A stretch of DNA of 43,139 nucleotides from Elstera cyanobacteriorum (GTDB taxonomy: Bacteria > Pseudomonadota > Alphaproteobacteria > Elsterales > Elsteraceae). How positions within the stretch are numbered: the stretch's first letter is position 1; every line of letters begins with the position of its first letter. The notes under the pieces are model-generated. The model worked only from the letters and a program-made list of their open reading frames with translations, was not told the origin of the DNA and did not search any database. A program made the position numbers and the translations under genes. This document shows, piece by piece, positions 8,404 through 16,290 of this stretch. The DNA lies in contig NZ_NOXS01000019.1 of the NCBI RefSeq assembly GCF_002251735.1, forward strand, positions 1 through 43,139. Direction: 5' to 3'.

Positions 8404-8594
8404 CGACGGATCTCCGGGGAAGAGCGATGGAGGCAGCCCAGGACGCGGCCTGCCGCAATTGGACTTAGTGAATGGCAAGATAACAGCTTAGAGAGGTGTT
8501 AGCCTGACTGAAGCGCGTTTTAGGCGAAAGCGCTCTTTAACCCTTTTGCGGTATTCGATAGGCTAATTGGCGAGGTTCCAGGTTCGGATGCAGA
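8404..8594. promoter_or_regulatory. Divergent promoter region between units A and B
   Basis: This 191-bp gap separates the divergently transcribed CBS-like membrane gene and NLR2, so promoters for both defence units must lie here. It contains an inverted repeat with arms AGCGC (8512-8516) and GCGCT (8530-8534) separated by 13 bases, a candidate operator. I could not fix convincing -35/-10 boxes on either strand. NLR2 has only a weak Shine-Dalgarno. Confidence 0.5.
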
Positions 8595-11426
8595 ATGGCC
8601 CAGACGCAGATTTTCCTCAGTCACCGCAGTTCGCAGAAAGCCTTTCTGAAAGCGCGGTTGATCCCGAAGCTGGAGCCGACCTTCAAAGTCTGGCTGGACG
8701 AGCGCGAGATTGACCCGCTGGAGCCGATTACCGAGGAAATTCGCCAAGCTATCGCCGAAAGTCACCTGTTCTTGGCTTGGTGGTTCGACGGCTATGAAGA
8801 GTCCGAACCCTGCCACTTCGAACTGATCACTGCCCTCGCCCACTGCCGGGCGGAAGGGGAGCATAGCTACCAGCAGCGGGTGTTTTTCGCTGGCCCAGAT
8901 GCGGCGCGCAACTATGCCGAGGCAGGGATTTTTAAGGGGTTGCTCGCCGCGCCCCTCTCGACCGAGCCGACCGAGGCGGAGCTTGACACCCTCGTGAACG
9001 CCCTCAAAAGCCGCGCCGGGGATGCCCTCCAGCCCTTCGGCGCGACCAAGCTGGATAAAGCGAACCGCGAGGCCATCGCGCCGAATACCAACTTCGTCGG
9101 TCGCGCTAAGGAGCTGCTGCAGCTTTTTGGGCGGATGCACGCCGGGCGCGCTGGAACCGAGGGGGGCGGCGATGCCGTAACCCTCGTGTCGGGCATGGGC
9201 GGCGAAGGCAAGACGGAACTCGCCAAGGAATTCGCCCGGCGCTTCAGGGCGTGGTATCCGGGCGGCGTCTATCGCATCAATCTGCCCGGGGATGCGGGCG
9301 ATTGGGCGGCCAGCGGTGCGGCGCTCGATCAAGCCCTCGCCGATATTGCCGATGATTTCGGCATTCTCCGCCCGGAAAATGCCACGCGCCGCTTTGTGCG
9401 CGGGCGGATCGGCGAGAAGCTGACGACGCCCTACCTCTGGCTGCTCGATGATATTCGCGGCGGCGTTTCAGTGGAAGATTTGGCGGATTTTCTGCCGCCC
9501 AACGGTCACGGAACCTGCCTCTTGACCAGCCGCGCCAAGGTCTCCGGCATGCCGGAGTTTGACTTGGAGCGTCTATCGCCCAGCGATGGGCTGCGGCTGC
9601 TAAAACGGCTTAGCCCGACATTGGCCGACGATATGGCGGCAAAACTTGTTGATCATGTCGATGGCCACGCCCTCGCGCTCAACCTGATCGGGCGCGGCGT
9701 TCACAGCGGGACGGACCCTGCGGCCTTCCTCAGCAAAACCGGGGCGGCGCTCGCCCCGCTGGAACAAGTGGCCGCGCGCTTAAAGCTCGGCGGGGCCAAG
9801 GTGCGGCCCGTTCTGGCAACGCTGCTCACCAGCCTTAGCCTGATTCCCGCCGATCATTTTGCCCGTCCCCTGCTGGGCTTGCTGGCGCGACTGGCGTCCG
9901 CGCCGGTGCCCGTCGCGTTTCTTCAGCGGTTTATCGGACCAGATAGGCTGGTTCCGGCACTAGAATGGCTCACAACGCAGGGGTTGTTGCGTGAAACGCT
10001 TGCGGGCGGGCTAGATTGCCGCCGCCTGCATCCCCTGATGGCCGAGGTGGTGCGTGAATTGCCCGAGGCGTTTGGGGCCGCGGAAAGCCTGAGCGAGGGG
10101 CTGACGGCGCTGGATGGGGTTTTGCGCGCGGAGTTGCAGGCAATTATCGACGATGCGGGGCATTTCCGCCGCAACGCTCTCGCAACCATGCTAATGCCGC
10201 ACGCACGCCACCGGGCGGCGGTGGAACTGGAGGAGGCGCGGCCCGATTTCGCCGCTGATCTCGGATCTGCCCTCTACGCCCTTGGCGACCTGCCCGGCGC
10301 ACGGGCGCTGGAGGAGCACGTTCTCGACATCCGCCGCCGCTTTCTGGGGCCAGAGCATCCCGACACGCTCACCGGTATGAATAATCTGGCGGAAACCCTC
10401 CGCGCTCAGGGCGACCTGCCCGGCGCGCGGGCGTTGCAGGAGCAGGTGCTAGACGCCCACCGCCGCGCCCTAGGGCCGGAGCATCCCCACACGCTTATCA
10501 GTATGAACAATCTGGCGGAAACCTCTCGTGCCCAGGGCGATCTGCCCAGCGCTCGGGCGTTGCAGGAGCAGGTGCTAGACGCCCGCCGCCGCCTTCTGGG
10601 GCCGGAGCATCCCCACACGCTCAACAGTATGAATAATCTGGCGGGCATCCTCTCCGATCAGGGCGACCTGCCCGGCGCGCGGGCGCTGGAGGAGCGGGTA
10701 GTGGAGATCCGCCGTCGTATCCTCGGGCCGGAGCATCCCGACACGCTCACCAGTCTGAGTAATCTGGCAGGCACGCTCCACGCTCAGGGCGATTTCTCCG
10801 GCGCGCGAGCGCTGCAGGAGCAGGTGTTGGAAGCGTACCATCACACTCTAGGGCCGGAGCATCCCGACACGCTTACGAGTCTGAGCAATCTTGCGGGCAC
10901 TCACCAGTCGCAGGGCGACCTGTCCGGCGCGCGGGTACTACAGGAGCAGGTGCTGGAGGCCCGCCGCCGCCTTCTGGGGCCGGAGCATCCCGACACGCTC
11001 ATCAGCATGGGCAATCTGGCGAGCACGCTCTCCGCTCAGGGCGACCTGCCCGGCGCGCGGGCGCTGCAGGAGCAGGTTCTCGAGATCCACCGCCGCACCC
11101 TGGGGCCGGAGCATCCCGACACGATCACCAGTCTGAATAATCTGGCGGCGAACCTATATCATCAGGGCGACCTGCCCGGCGCGCGGGCGCTGCAGGAACA
11201 GGTGCTAGAAGCCCGACGCCGCCTTCTGGGGCCGGAGCATCCCGCCACGCTCGGCAGTATCAACAATCTGGCGGTCACGCTCCTCAACCTTGGCAAAACC
11301 GCCGAGGCGCGCGAGCTGCTGCGGCCCATCCTGCCGCTGCTACCGACCCTCGCCCATGCCCAGGCGCGCACCGCCCTCACCGACTTCGCCCGTCACCTCA
11401 AGCTGCTCCCGCCGGAGGCCCCGTGA
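8595..11426 (+). CDS. TIR - NB-ARC-like STAND NTPase - TPR protein (NLR2)
   Basis: A 943-aa paralogue of NLR1 and NLR3. The TIR domain (about 4-140) shows IFLSHRSSQK, KVWLDEREI and PCHFEL with the putative catalytic Glu76 at the same position as in NLR1. The NTPase has P-loop GMGGEGKT (200-207), kinase-2 YLWLLDD, LLTSR, a GHALAL segment and LHPLMAEVV in the winged helix. From 10284 come eight nearly identical 42-residue TPRs and a partial ninth. The stop overlaps the start of the TIR gene as GTGA (11423-11426), so NLR2, TIR and SLOG form one coupled unit. The repeats are much more homogeneous in DNA sequence than those of NLR1, suggesting recent amplification or gene conversion. Architecture is sure; the trigger is unknown. 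Confidence 0.9.
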   Translation: MAQTQIFLSHRSSQKAFLKARLIPKLEPTFKVWLDEREIDPLEPITEEIRQAIAESHLFLAWWFDGYEESEPCHFELITALAHCRAEGEHSYQQRVFFAGPDAARNYAEAGIFKGLLAAPLSTEPTEAELDTLVNALKSRAGDALQPFGATKLDKANREAIAPNTNFVGRAKELLQLFGRMHAGRAGTEGGGDAVTLVSGMGGEGKTELAKEFARRFRAWYPGGVYRINLPGDAGDWAASGAALDQALADIADDFGILRPENATRRFVRGRIGEKLTTPYLWLLDDIRGGVSVEDLADFLPPNGHGTCLLTSRAKVSGMPEFDLERLSPSDGLRLLKRLSPTLADDMAAKLVDHVDGHALALNLIGRGVHSGTDPAAFLSKTGAALAPLEQVAARLKLGGAKVRPVLATLLTSLSLIPADHFARPLLGLLARLASAPVPVAFLQRFIGPDRLVPALEWLTTQGLLRETLAGGLDCRRLHPLMAEVVRELPEAFGAAESLSEGLTALDGVLRAELQAIIDDAGHFRRNALATMLMPHARHRAAVELEEARPDFAADLGSALYALGDLPGARALEEHVLDIRRRFLGPEHPDTLTGMNNLAETLRAQGDLPGARALQEQVLDAHRRALGPEHPHTLISMNNLAETSRAQGDLPSARALQEQVLDARRRLLGPEHPHTLNSMNNLAGILSDQGDLPGARALEERVVEIRRRILGPEHPDTLTSLSNLAGTLHAQGDFSGARALQEQVLEAYHHTLGPEHPDTLTSLSNLAGTHQSQGDLSGARVLQEQVLEARRRLLGPEHPDTLISMGNLASTLSAQGDLPGARALQEQVLEIHRRTLGPEHPDTITSLNNLAANLYHQGDLPGARALQEQVLEARRRLLGPEHPATLGSINNLAVTLLNLGKTAEARELLRPILPLLPTLAHAQARTALTDFARHLKLLPPEAP
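10284..11291 (+). repeat. Eight 126-bp TPR-coding tandem repeats of NLR2
   Basis: Units start at 10284, 10410, 10536, 10662, 10788, 10914, 11040 and 11166 with no indels. Phrases such as CTTCTGGGGCCGGAGCATCC recur almost unchanged in several units, for instance in units 3, 6 and 8. Differences cluster at the codons before LGPEHP and after NNLA, the positions that would form a variable surface. Confidence 0.93.
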
Positions 11427-12511
11427 TTCGTTCGTCGCCGTTGATGCTGCATTTTATCGTCTCCGACCATCCGTTTGCCCGGCGGGCGATGGCGGATTTG
11501 CGGAAGCGCTTAGCGTGGGAGCAGGAGCCGTTTGCCGTGCGGGTGTGGGGGCCGGGGGCGCAGGTGGGGGCGGTTACGGCGGCGCTGAAGGGGCCGGACA
11601 CGCGGCATGGTGTGATCTTTCTGGTCGATGCGGCGCTGTTCCCCTTGCTCTATGCCCCCCCGCCCTGGCTGGTGCCCCTGCTGCAAGCGAACCGGACCCA
11701 GCTTATCGTGCCGCTGGAGGTTCCGAAAGCCGTGCTGCCGCGCGATTTAGCCGCCGTGCAGCAGGTGGGCTGGGATGCGCCCTGGCTCGATGCCCTGCAT
11801 AAGAATAGCCATGGGCCGAACGACCGAGAGCCGCCTGCCACCCATACCGAAGTGCGGGTGCTGAATGCGCTGCTCGATGCCCTCCTCGGCCCGCGCGCGC
11901 CGGAGCGCTGGTTCGTCAGCCACGCCAAGGCCGATGGCGACGCCTTTGCGGTAACCGTGCAGCATAAGCTGGCCGATTATGGGCTGGCGGCGTTTTACGA
12001 CGCCGCCGCGATCAAAGCCGGGGAGGATTGGGCCACCTCCCTGCGCCAGAACGCCGGGCGGGGCATGCTGATCGTGCTGCAGTCGGACGCCTACGCCAGC
12101 CGCCCCTGGTGCCAGACGGAGATGCTGACCGCGAAACGCCAGGATTTGCCGATCATCGTCGGGCTGATGCACCGCCGGGGCGAAAGCCGCAGCTTTCCCC
12201 ATAGTGGCAATCTGCGCACCGTCGCGCTGCCGCCATCCCCCGGCGCGGCGGACCACGCGGCCCTGATTCTGATTGCGGCGGCCTTGCGCGAAACCCTGAG
12301 TCTTGCCTGCTGGCGCGGCAGCCTCGACCCCGCCCAGACGGCAGGCTATACAATCCTGTCGCGCCCGCCCGAACCGGCGCGGCTGGTGGGGGGCGAAGCG
12401 CTTTCGCTGGCCTATCTCTACCCCGACCCGCCCCTGGGGGCCGACGAATTGGCCATCGTGCAGGCGGTTGCCCCAAACGCCTGCTTCAAAACCCCGCAGG
12501 AGCTTCTGTGA
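11423..12511 (+). CDS. TIR-domain protein (candidate NADase), unit B
   Basis: A 362-aa protein. A TIR domain occupies about residues 161-290: RWFVSHAKAD at the start, FYDAAAIKAGEDW in the region equivalent to the BB loop, and PWCQTEM, where Glu233 matches the WCxxE catalytic glutamate of NADase TIRs. The first ~150 residues form a separate alpha/beta region (LHFIVSDHPFARRAMADLRK, then GVIFLVDAALFPLL) that I do not recognise; it could be a degenerate second Rossmann-like domain. The last ~60 residues are also unassigned. The start is a GTG overlapping the NLR2 stop by 4 bp, and the stop overlaps the SLOG start. By analogy with Thoeris ThsB it may make an NAD-derived signal; this is inference. 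The TIR call is firm. Confidence 0.87.
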   Translation: MIRSSPLMLHFIVSDHPFARRAMADLRKRLAWEQEPFAVRVWGPGAQVGAVTAALKGPDTRHGVIFLVDAALFPLLYAPPPWLVPLLQANRTQLIVPLEVPKAVLPRDLAAVQQVGWDAPWLDALHKNSHGPNDREPPATHTEVRVLNALLDALLGPRAPERWFVSHAKADGDAFAVTVQHKLADYGLAAFYDAAAIKAGEDWATSLRQNAGRGMLIVLQSDAYASRPWCQTEMLTAKRQDLPIIVGLMHRRGESRSFPHSGNLRTVALPPSPGAADHAALILIAAALRETLSLACWRGSLDPAQTAGYTILSRPPEPARLVGGEALSLAYLYPDPPLGADELAIVQAVAPNACFKTPQELL

Positions 12512-13212
12512 TGCCCCGCCCCCGGATGCAGCTTTCGATTTCGGAAAGCCCCGATCTAGCCCCCTTGGGGTTAACGGAAGCCCATGTGCGCGCGGCGCTG
12601 CTGGATATCGCCCGGCTGCTGCTGCGGCGCGGCTATGACCTCGTTTATGGCGGCGATTTGCGCCGGTATGGGTATACCGAGGACTTGGCAGCACTGGTGC
12701 GGCGCCAGCAGGAGTTTCCGCAGGATAAAGAGGCGCGGCTGATCTGGCCGGTCGTCCCGGGGGCGAATGCCTCCGCCGATGAGGCGCAGCACTTTGTGAT
12801 GGCATGGTACGGCGAGGTGACGTTGGAGCCTGTCCCGCCCCCGGCCTCGGGCCTCGACAAAGCCGCTCTCCTCACCCACCTGCGCCAGCATATGGCGGAG
12901 ACAACCGCCGGGCTGGTTGCCATCGGCGGCCAAACCAGCGGTTTCAGCGGCCCCCGCCCCGGCGTGGTGGAGGAAATCAGCTTGCAGGCCGCAGCGAAAC
13001 GCGCGGTCTACCTCATCCCCAGCTTCGGCGGGGCCACGGCAGCGGCCGCCGCTGCTTTGGGGGTGAATCTGCCCGAGTATCTAACGCCGTCGCTGCGCTT
13101 AGACCCGATGGGCACGCTACCGGCGCACCTCCAGAGCTTTGCCGAACAAGCCGCCCAAACCCCCGAACCTGCGGGGCTGGTAGCGCTGTTGGCGGGGGCG
13201 CTTAAGGGGTAG
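12511..13212 (+). CDS. SLOG-like Rossmann-fold protein, candidate sensor of an NAD-derived signal
   Basis: A 233-aa protein with SLOG/LOG-like features: RRGYDLVYGGD after an N-terminal helix, then LVAIGGQTSGF, PGVVEEISLQAA and YLIPSFGGATAA. The paired GG motifs, the P-G-x-x-E-E segment and the late GGAT match the superfamily that binds nucleotides and, in Thoeris ThsA, a cyclic ADP-ribose isomer. It has no attached effector domain. ATG 12511 is used (its A is the last base of the preceding TGA); CAGGAG lies 7 bases upstream. A GTG at 12508 is an alternative. It is coupled to the TIR gene, suggesting that it handles that enzyme's product. Its 3' end overlaps the convergent NLR3 gene by 11 bp. 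SLOG assignment is by motif, fairly confident. Confidence 0.75.
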   Translation: MPRPRMQLSISESPDLAPLGLTEAHVRAALLDIARLLLRRGYDLVYGGDLRRYGYTEDLAALVRRQQEFPQDKEARLIWPVVPGANASADEAQHFVMAWYGEVTLEPVPPPASGLDKAALLTHLRQHMAETTAGLVAIGGQTSGFSGPRPGVVEEISLQAAAKRAVYLIPSFGGATAAAAAALGVNLPEYLTPSLRLDPMGTLPAHLQSFAEQAAQTPEPAGLVALLAGALKG

Positions 13213-16135
13213 GGGTGGTCCTCCCTCGCCGGGCGTCGAGGATCGCTTGCCAGAGCGCCCGCGCCCCGGCAGCGTCCCCCAAGGCTTTCCGAACGAGCGC
13301 TAGTTTGGCCATTCTATCGAGCGTGTTGGGATGCCCTGGCCCCAGGGTGCGGCTCAGGGTGGCGACCACCTGCTCCATTAGCGCCCGCGCGCCGGGCAAG
13401 TCGCCTTGGGCGCGGACGGTTTCCGCCAGATCATTCATGCTTCTAAGTGTCTTGGGATGTTCCGGCCCTAGTGTGCGACAGCGGACTTCCAGAACACTCT
13501 TTTGCAGCGCCCGTGCTCCGGGGAGGTCTTCCTGAGCCTGGAGAGTGCCCGCCAAATTGTTCAGACTGTTTAGCGTATGGGGATGTTCCGACCCCAGGGT
13601 GCGGCGGCGGGCCTCTACCACCTGCTCTTGCAGCGTCCGCGCACCGGGCAAGTCGCCCAGGGTCTGGAGAGTGCCCGCAAGATTGTCCAGACTGGTGAGC
13701 GTGTCGGGATGCTCCGGCCCCAGAAGGCGGCGACGGATTTCCAGCACCTGCTCCTGTAGCACCTGTGCGACGGTAAGGTCGTCCTGAGCTTTGAAAGTGA
13801 GAGCCAAATTGCTCATGCTGCTCAGCGTGTCGGGATGCTCCGGCCCCAGAATGCGGCGGCGGGCTTCCAGCGCCTGCTCTAGCAGCGCCCGCGCGCCGGG
13901 CAGGTCGCCCAGAGCGCGAAGGGTTTCCGCCAGATTATTCATACTGGTGAGCGTGTTTGGATGCTCCGGTGGCAGGGTGCGCTGATGGATTTCCAAAACC
14001 TGCTCCTGTAATACCTGCGCGGTGGGTAGGTCGTCCAGGTCGTGGAGGATGCTCGCCAGATTACCCATGCTGATGAGCGTTTTGGGATCCTCCGGGCCCA
14101 GTATGCGGCGGTGAGCCTCCAGCACTTGCTCCTGCAGCGCCCGCGCGCCGTGTAGGTCGCCCTGGTCTTGGAGGGTGCCCGCCAGATTACCCATGCTGAT
14201 GAGCGTTTCGAGATGCTCAGGCCCTAGCAGGCGGCGGAAGGCTTCCAGCGCCTGCTCCAGCAACGCCCGCGCGCCGGGCAGGTCGCCCTGAGCGCGGAGC
14301 GTGCTCGCCAGATCATTCATGCTGCTGAGCGTGTCGGGATGCTCCGGCACCAGGGTGCGGCGCCGGGCCTCCAGAACTTGCACTTCCAGTGCCTTTGCGC
14401 TGGGAAGGTCGCCGATCCAGTGGAGCGCCGACCCGACCCAACTCCCTAGCGTGGTTTCACCCCGTGCCAGTCCAACTTCCGCCCGCTGCCTCGCGTGGGG
14501 AAGCAGCCAACCGCTGAGCGGGTCGCGGCGATAATGACCGGCGTCTTTGTCAATAGCCTGCACATCGGCCAGCAAGGCGAAAACAATTGCACCAAGCCAC
14601 TCTGCCACCTGCGGGGCATCGCCGAAGCCCGGCTCCGCAAGGGCCAAATCGGCGAGCAGCGGGTGGAGGCGGACAAGTTCGATCGCCTCGGCGGGGGTGC
14701 CGGAGGGTTCGACCGAAAAATCCAACAAGCCGCCCAGCTCGACCGCATCGCGGGCATCGGCCATTGCAGCGGTGCCGAGGGTGTCGCAGAGAAAGCGCCA
14801 AGGCACAGGGGCGCGGGCGAGGTGGGCGAGCAGACCGAGAAGTGCCCGCGCCTCCCCGCCTTCCTCAAGAAGATGAAAACTGCTGACCAAGGTTGCATAG
14901 ACACCCTTGGTTAGATCGGCCCGGCGCAGGGCGGCCTGCGTGGCGAAGGCTTCCAACCCTTCTAGCGGGGCCTGTTCCAGCGTCGTCAATATCTCCGCTG
15001 CATCGCCTGTGGCTTTCAGACGAAACGCCAAAAGCCGCAGGGACAGCGCGTGCCCCTCGACGGTATCGATCAAGCGCTGTAGGTCGGCCGCAGAGCCTCG
15101 ATCCCCGGCGATCGTCCGGATCAGACGCTGCGCATCGGCATCGTTAAGGCGCTTCAGCCGAAACGCCCCGACCGTCGGTAATTCATAGCGGCTGGTGAAG
15201 AGCGTTGCCGCCTGGTCGGTGGGGGCGCGAAGAAGTTGAACCTGCTCAGCGGTGATAAACTCCGGCACATCATCCACCCGCCATAGGTAGGGCGGCGCTG
15301 TTTGAAGCGCGCGCGCCAGCGCCCCGCGCAGCGCCGCCGTAGTGGCGTTGGGATCAGGGGTTAGGCCGAGGGTTTCCGCCTGGGTGCGCAGCAGGCTGTT
15401 GATCCGCCCATCGAAGCCCGCTTCCGTCTCCCCGTCGCCTTGTAGGTTGAGCCGAAAGGTGCCGCGCGGGTAGCTGCGGGCAAAGCGGCGGGCATATTCA
15501 TCGGCCAGCGCCGTCTTGCCCTGACCGCCCAGCCCGGCGACCAACGCCTGCGCGCTACCGGTGCCCTCTACGCCCGCCGCATCGGGCCAAAGGGCGGCGT
15601 GAAGCTCCAGCAACTCCCGCGCGCGCCCAACGAAATCCGGGTTCGACGGCTCGGTTGGCCGGGCCGGATCGGCGTCGGTCAGTCGAAAGAACGTCGTTTC
15701 GAGCGGCTGGAGTTTTGCGGCGAGCTTTGCCGCGAGCGCCGCAATCTCCGTTGCGGTCGGTGGGGAGTGCGGGATGATTGCAGCCCGCTCGGCCTTCAAT
15801 CGGCCTAGAATCGGGTCTTTCAGCACCCCCTCCGGCGCGACCGGGAAAATCCGCGCCGGGGTTCCGGGAGCGCGGGCGGCGGCGACCGATGCTAGGGCCG
15901 CCGTTAGTTCAAACTGGCACGCGCGCCGAACGTCATACTCGCCATACCACCAGACGAGACAGGCGTGGCACGACCAGAGGCCGTCGAGCACGGCAGGCGC
16001 GATTGTGTCGAACGTGCCGACCTTTTCCTGATCGAACCAAACGTCGATGTCGTGCGGTTCGAGCGCAGTGGCAAGCTGCGTCATGACCTGCTTTTGCGAG
16101 GATTCATGGCTCAGAAAAAGCCGCCGTCGTTTCAT
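13202..16135 (-). CDS. TIR - NB-ARC-like STAND NTPase - TPR protein (NLR3)
   Basis: A 977-aa paralogue of NLR1 and NLR2. The TIR domain has LFLSHESSQK, DVWFDQEKV and ACQFEL (Glu76, the same register as both paralogues). The NTPase has P-loop GLGGQGKT (201-208), kinase-2 YLWRVDDVP, LFTSR, GHALSL and LHPLLADLA. It has nine exact 42-residue TPRs plus a partial tenth, one more than its paralogues. ATG 16135 is chosen over an in-frame TTG at 16171 that lacks a ribosome-binding site. The gene is alone in its unit; its stop overlaps the SLOG gene tail to tail, and its promoter must share the 221-bp gap with the Fic1 operator array, so Fic1 may also influence it. Architecture is sure. Confidence 0.9.
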   Translation of the reverse strand: MKRRRLFLSHESSQKQVMTQLATALEPHDIDVWFDQEKVGTFDTIAPAVLDGLWSCHACLVWWYGEYDVRRACQFELTAALASVAAARAPGTPARIFPVAPEGVLKDPILGRLKAERAAIIPHSPPTATEIAALAAKLAAKLQPLETTFFRLTDADPARPTEPSNPDFVGRARELLELHAALWPDAAGVEGTGSAQALVAGLGGQGKTALADEYARRFARSYPRGTFRLNLQGDGETEAGFDGRINSLLRTQAETLGLTPDPNATTAALRGALARALQTAPPYLWRVDDVPEFITAEQVQLLRAPTDQAATLFTSRYELPTVGAFRLKRLNDADAQRLIRTIAGDRGSAADLQRLIDTVEGHALSLRLLAFRLKATGDAAEILTTLEQAPLEGLEAFATQAALRRADLTKGVYATLVSSFHLLEEGGEARALLGLLAHLARAPVPWRFLCDTLGTAAMADARDAVELGGLLDFSVEPSGTPAEAIELVRLHPLLADLALAEPGFGDAPQVAEWLGAIVFALLADVQAIDKDAGHYRRDPLSGWLLPHARQRAEVGLARGETTLGSWVGSALHWIGDLPSAKALEVQVLEARRRTLVPEHPDTLSSMNDLASTLRAQGDLPGARALLEQALEAFRRLLGPEHLETLISMGNLAGTLQDQGDLHGARALQEQVLEAHRRILGPEDPKTLISMGNLASILHDLDDLPTAQVLQEQVLEIHQRTLPPEHPNTLTSMNNLAETLRALGDLPGARALLEQALEARRRILGPEHPDTLSSMSNLALTFKAQDDLTVAQVLQEQVLEIRRRLLGPEHPDTLTSLDNLAGTLQTLGDLPGARTLQEQVVEARRRTLGSEHPHTLNSLNNLAGTLQAQEDLPGARALQKSVLEVRCRTLGPEHPKTLRSMNDLAETVRAQGDLPGARALMEQVVATLSRTLGPGHPNTLDRMAKLALVRKALGDAAGARALWQAILDARRGRTTPTP
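13280..14413 (-). repeat. Nine 126-bp TPR-coding tandem repeats of NLR3
   Basis: Nine consecutive 42-codon units without indels run from 14413 down to 13280, followed by a partial tenth. They share the LGPEHP and NNLA/NDLA cores with the NLR1 and NLR2 arrays. Some units carry alternative openings such as DDLPTAQVLQEQVLE or GDLPGARALLEQALE, which recur in a patterned way and suggest block duplication within the array. Confidence 0.92.
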
Positions 16136-16290
16136 GGTCTCAGCCGCCCCGGTCTCTACAACTTTAGGCAATCACTATTGCATCGCCGGGTGCTTCAGGA
16201 CATCCGGTTTTTGAGAGTGAGATACCTCCACCGGGTAGGCAGGCCGGCGCCTCTGCCCTGGATGCATTTCACAGTGAACAGTGCCGCCCC

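Noticed and set aside
10284-11291. CRISPR-like or minisatellite array
   Set aside because: The 126-bp period has no spacers and translates into TPR repeats in frame across the whole array.
11747-12805. 352-codon open frame antisense to the TIR and SLOG genes
   Set aside because: The TIR and SLOG motifs on the plus strand are clear; the antisense frame is low-complexity Arg/Gly/Pro-rich.
11423-13212. Complete Thoeris system
   Set aside because: There is a TIR and a SLOG protein, but no ThsA-type SIR2 or TM effector fused to the SLOG; the distant SIR2 gene belongs to the HerA pair.
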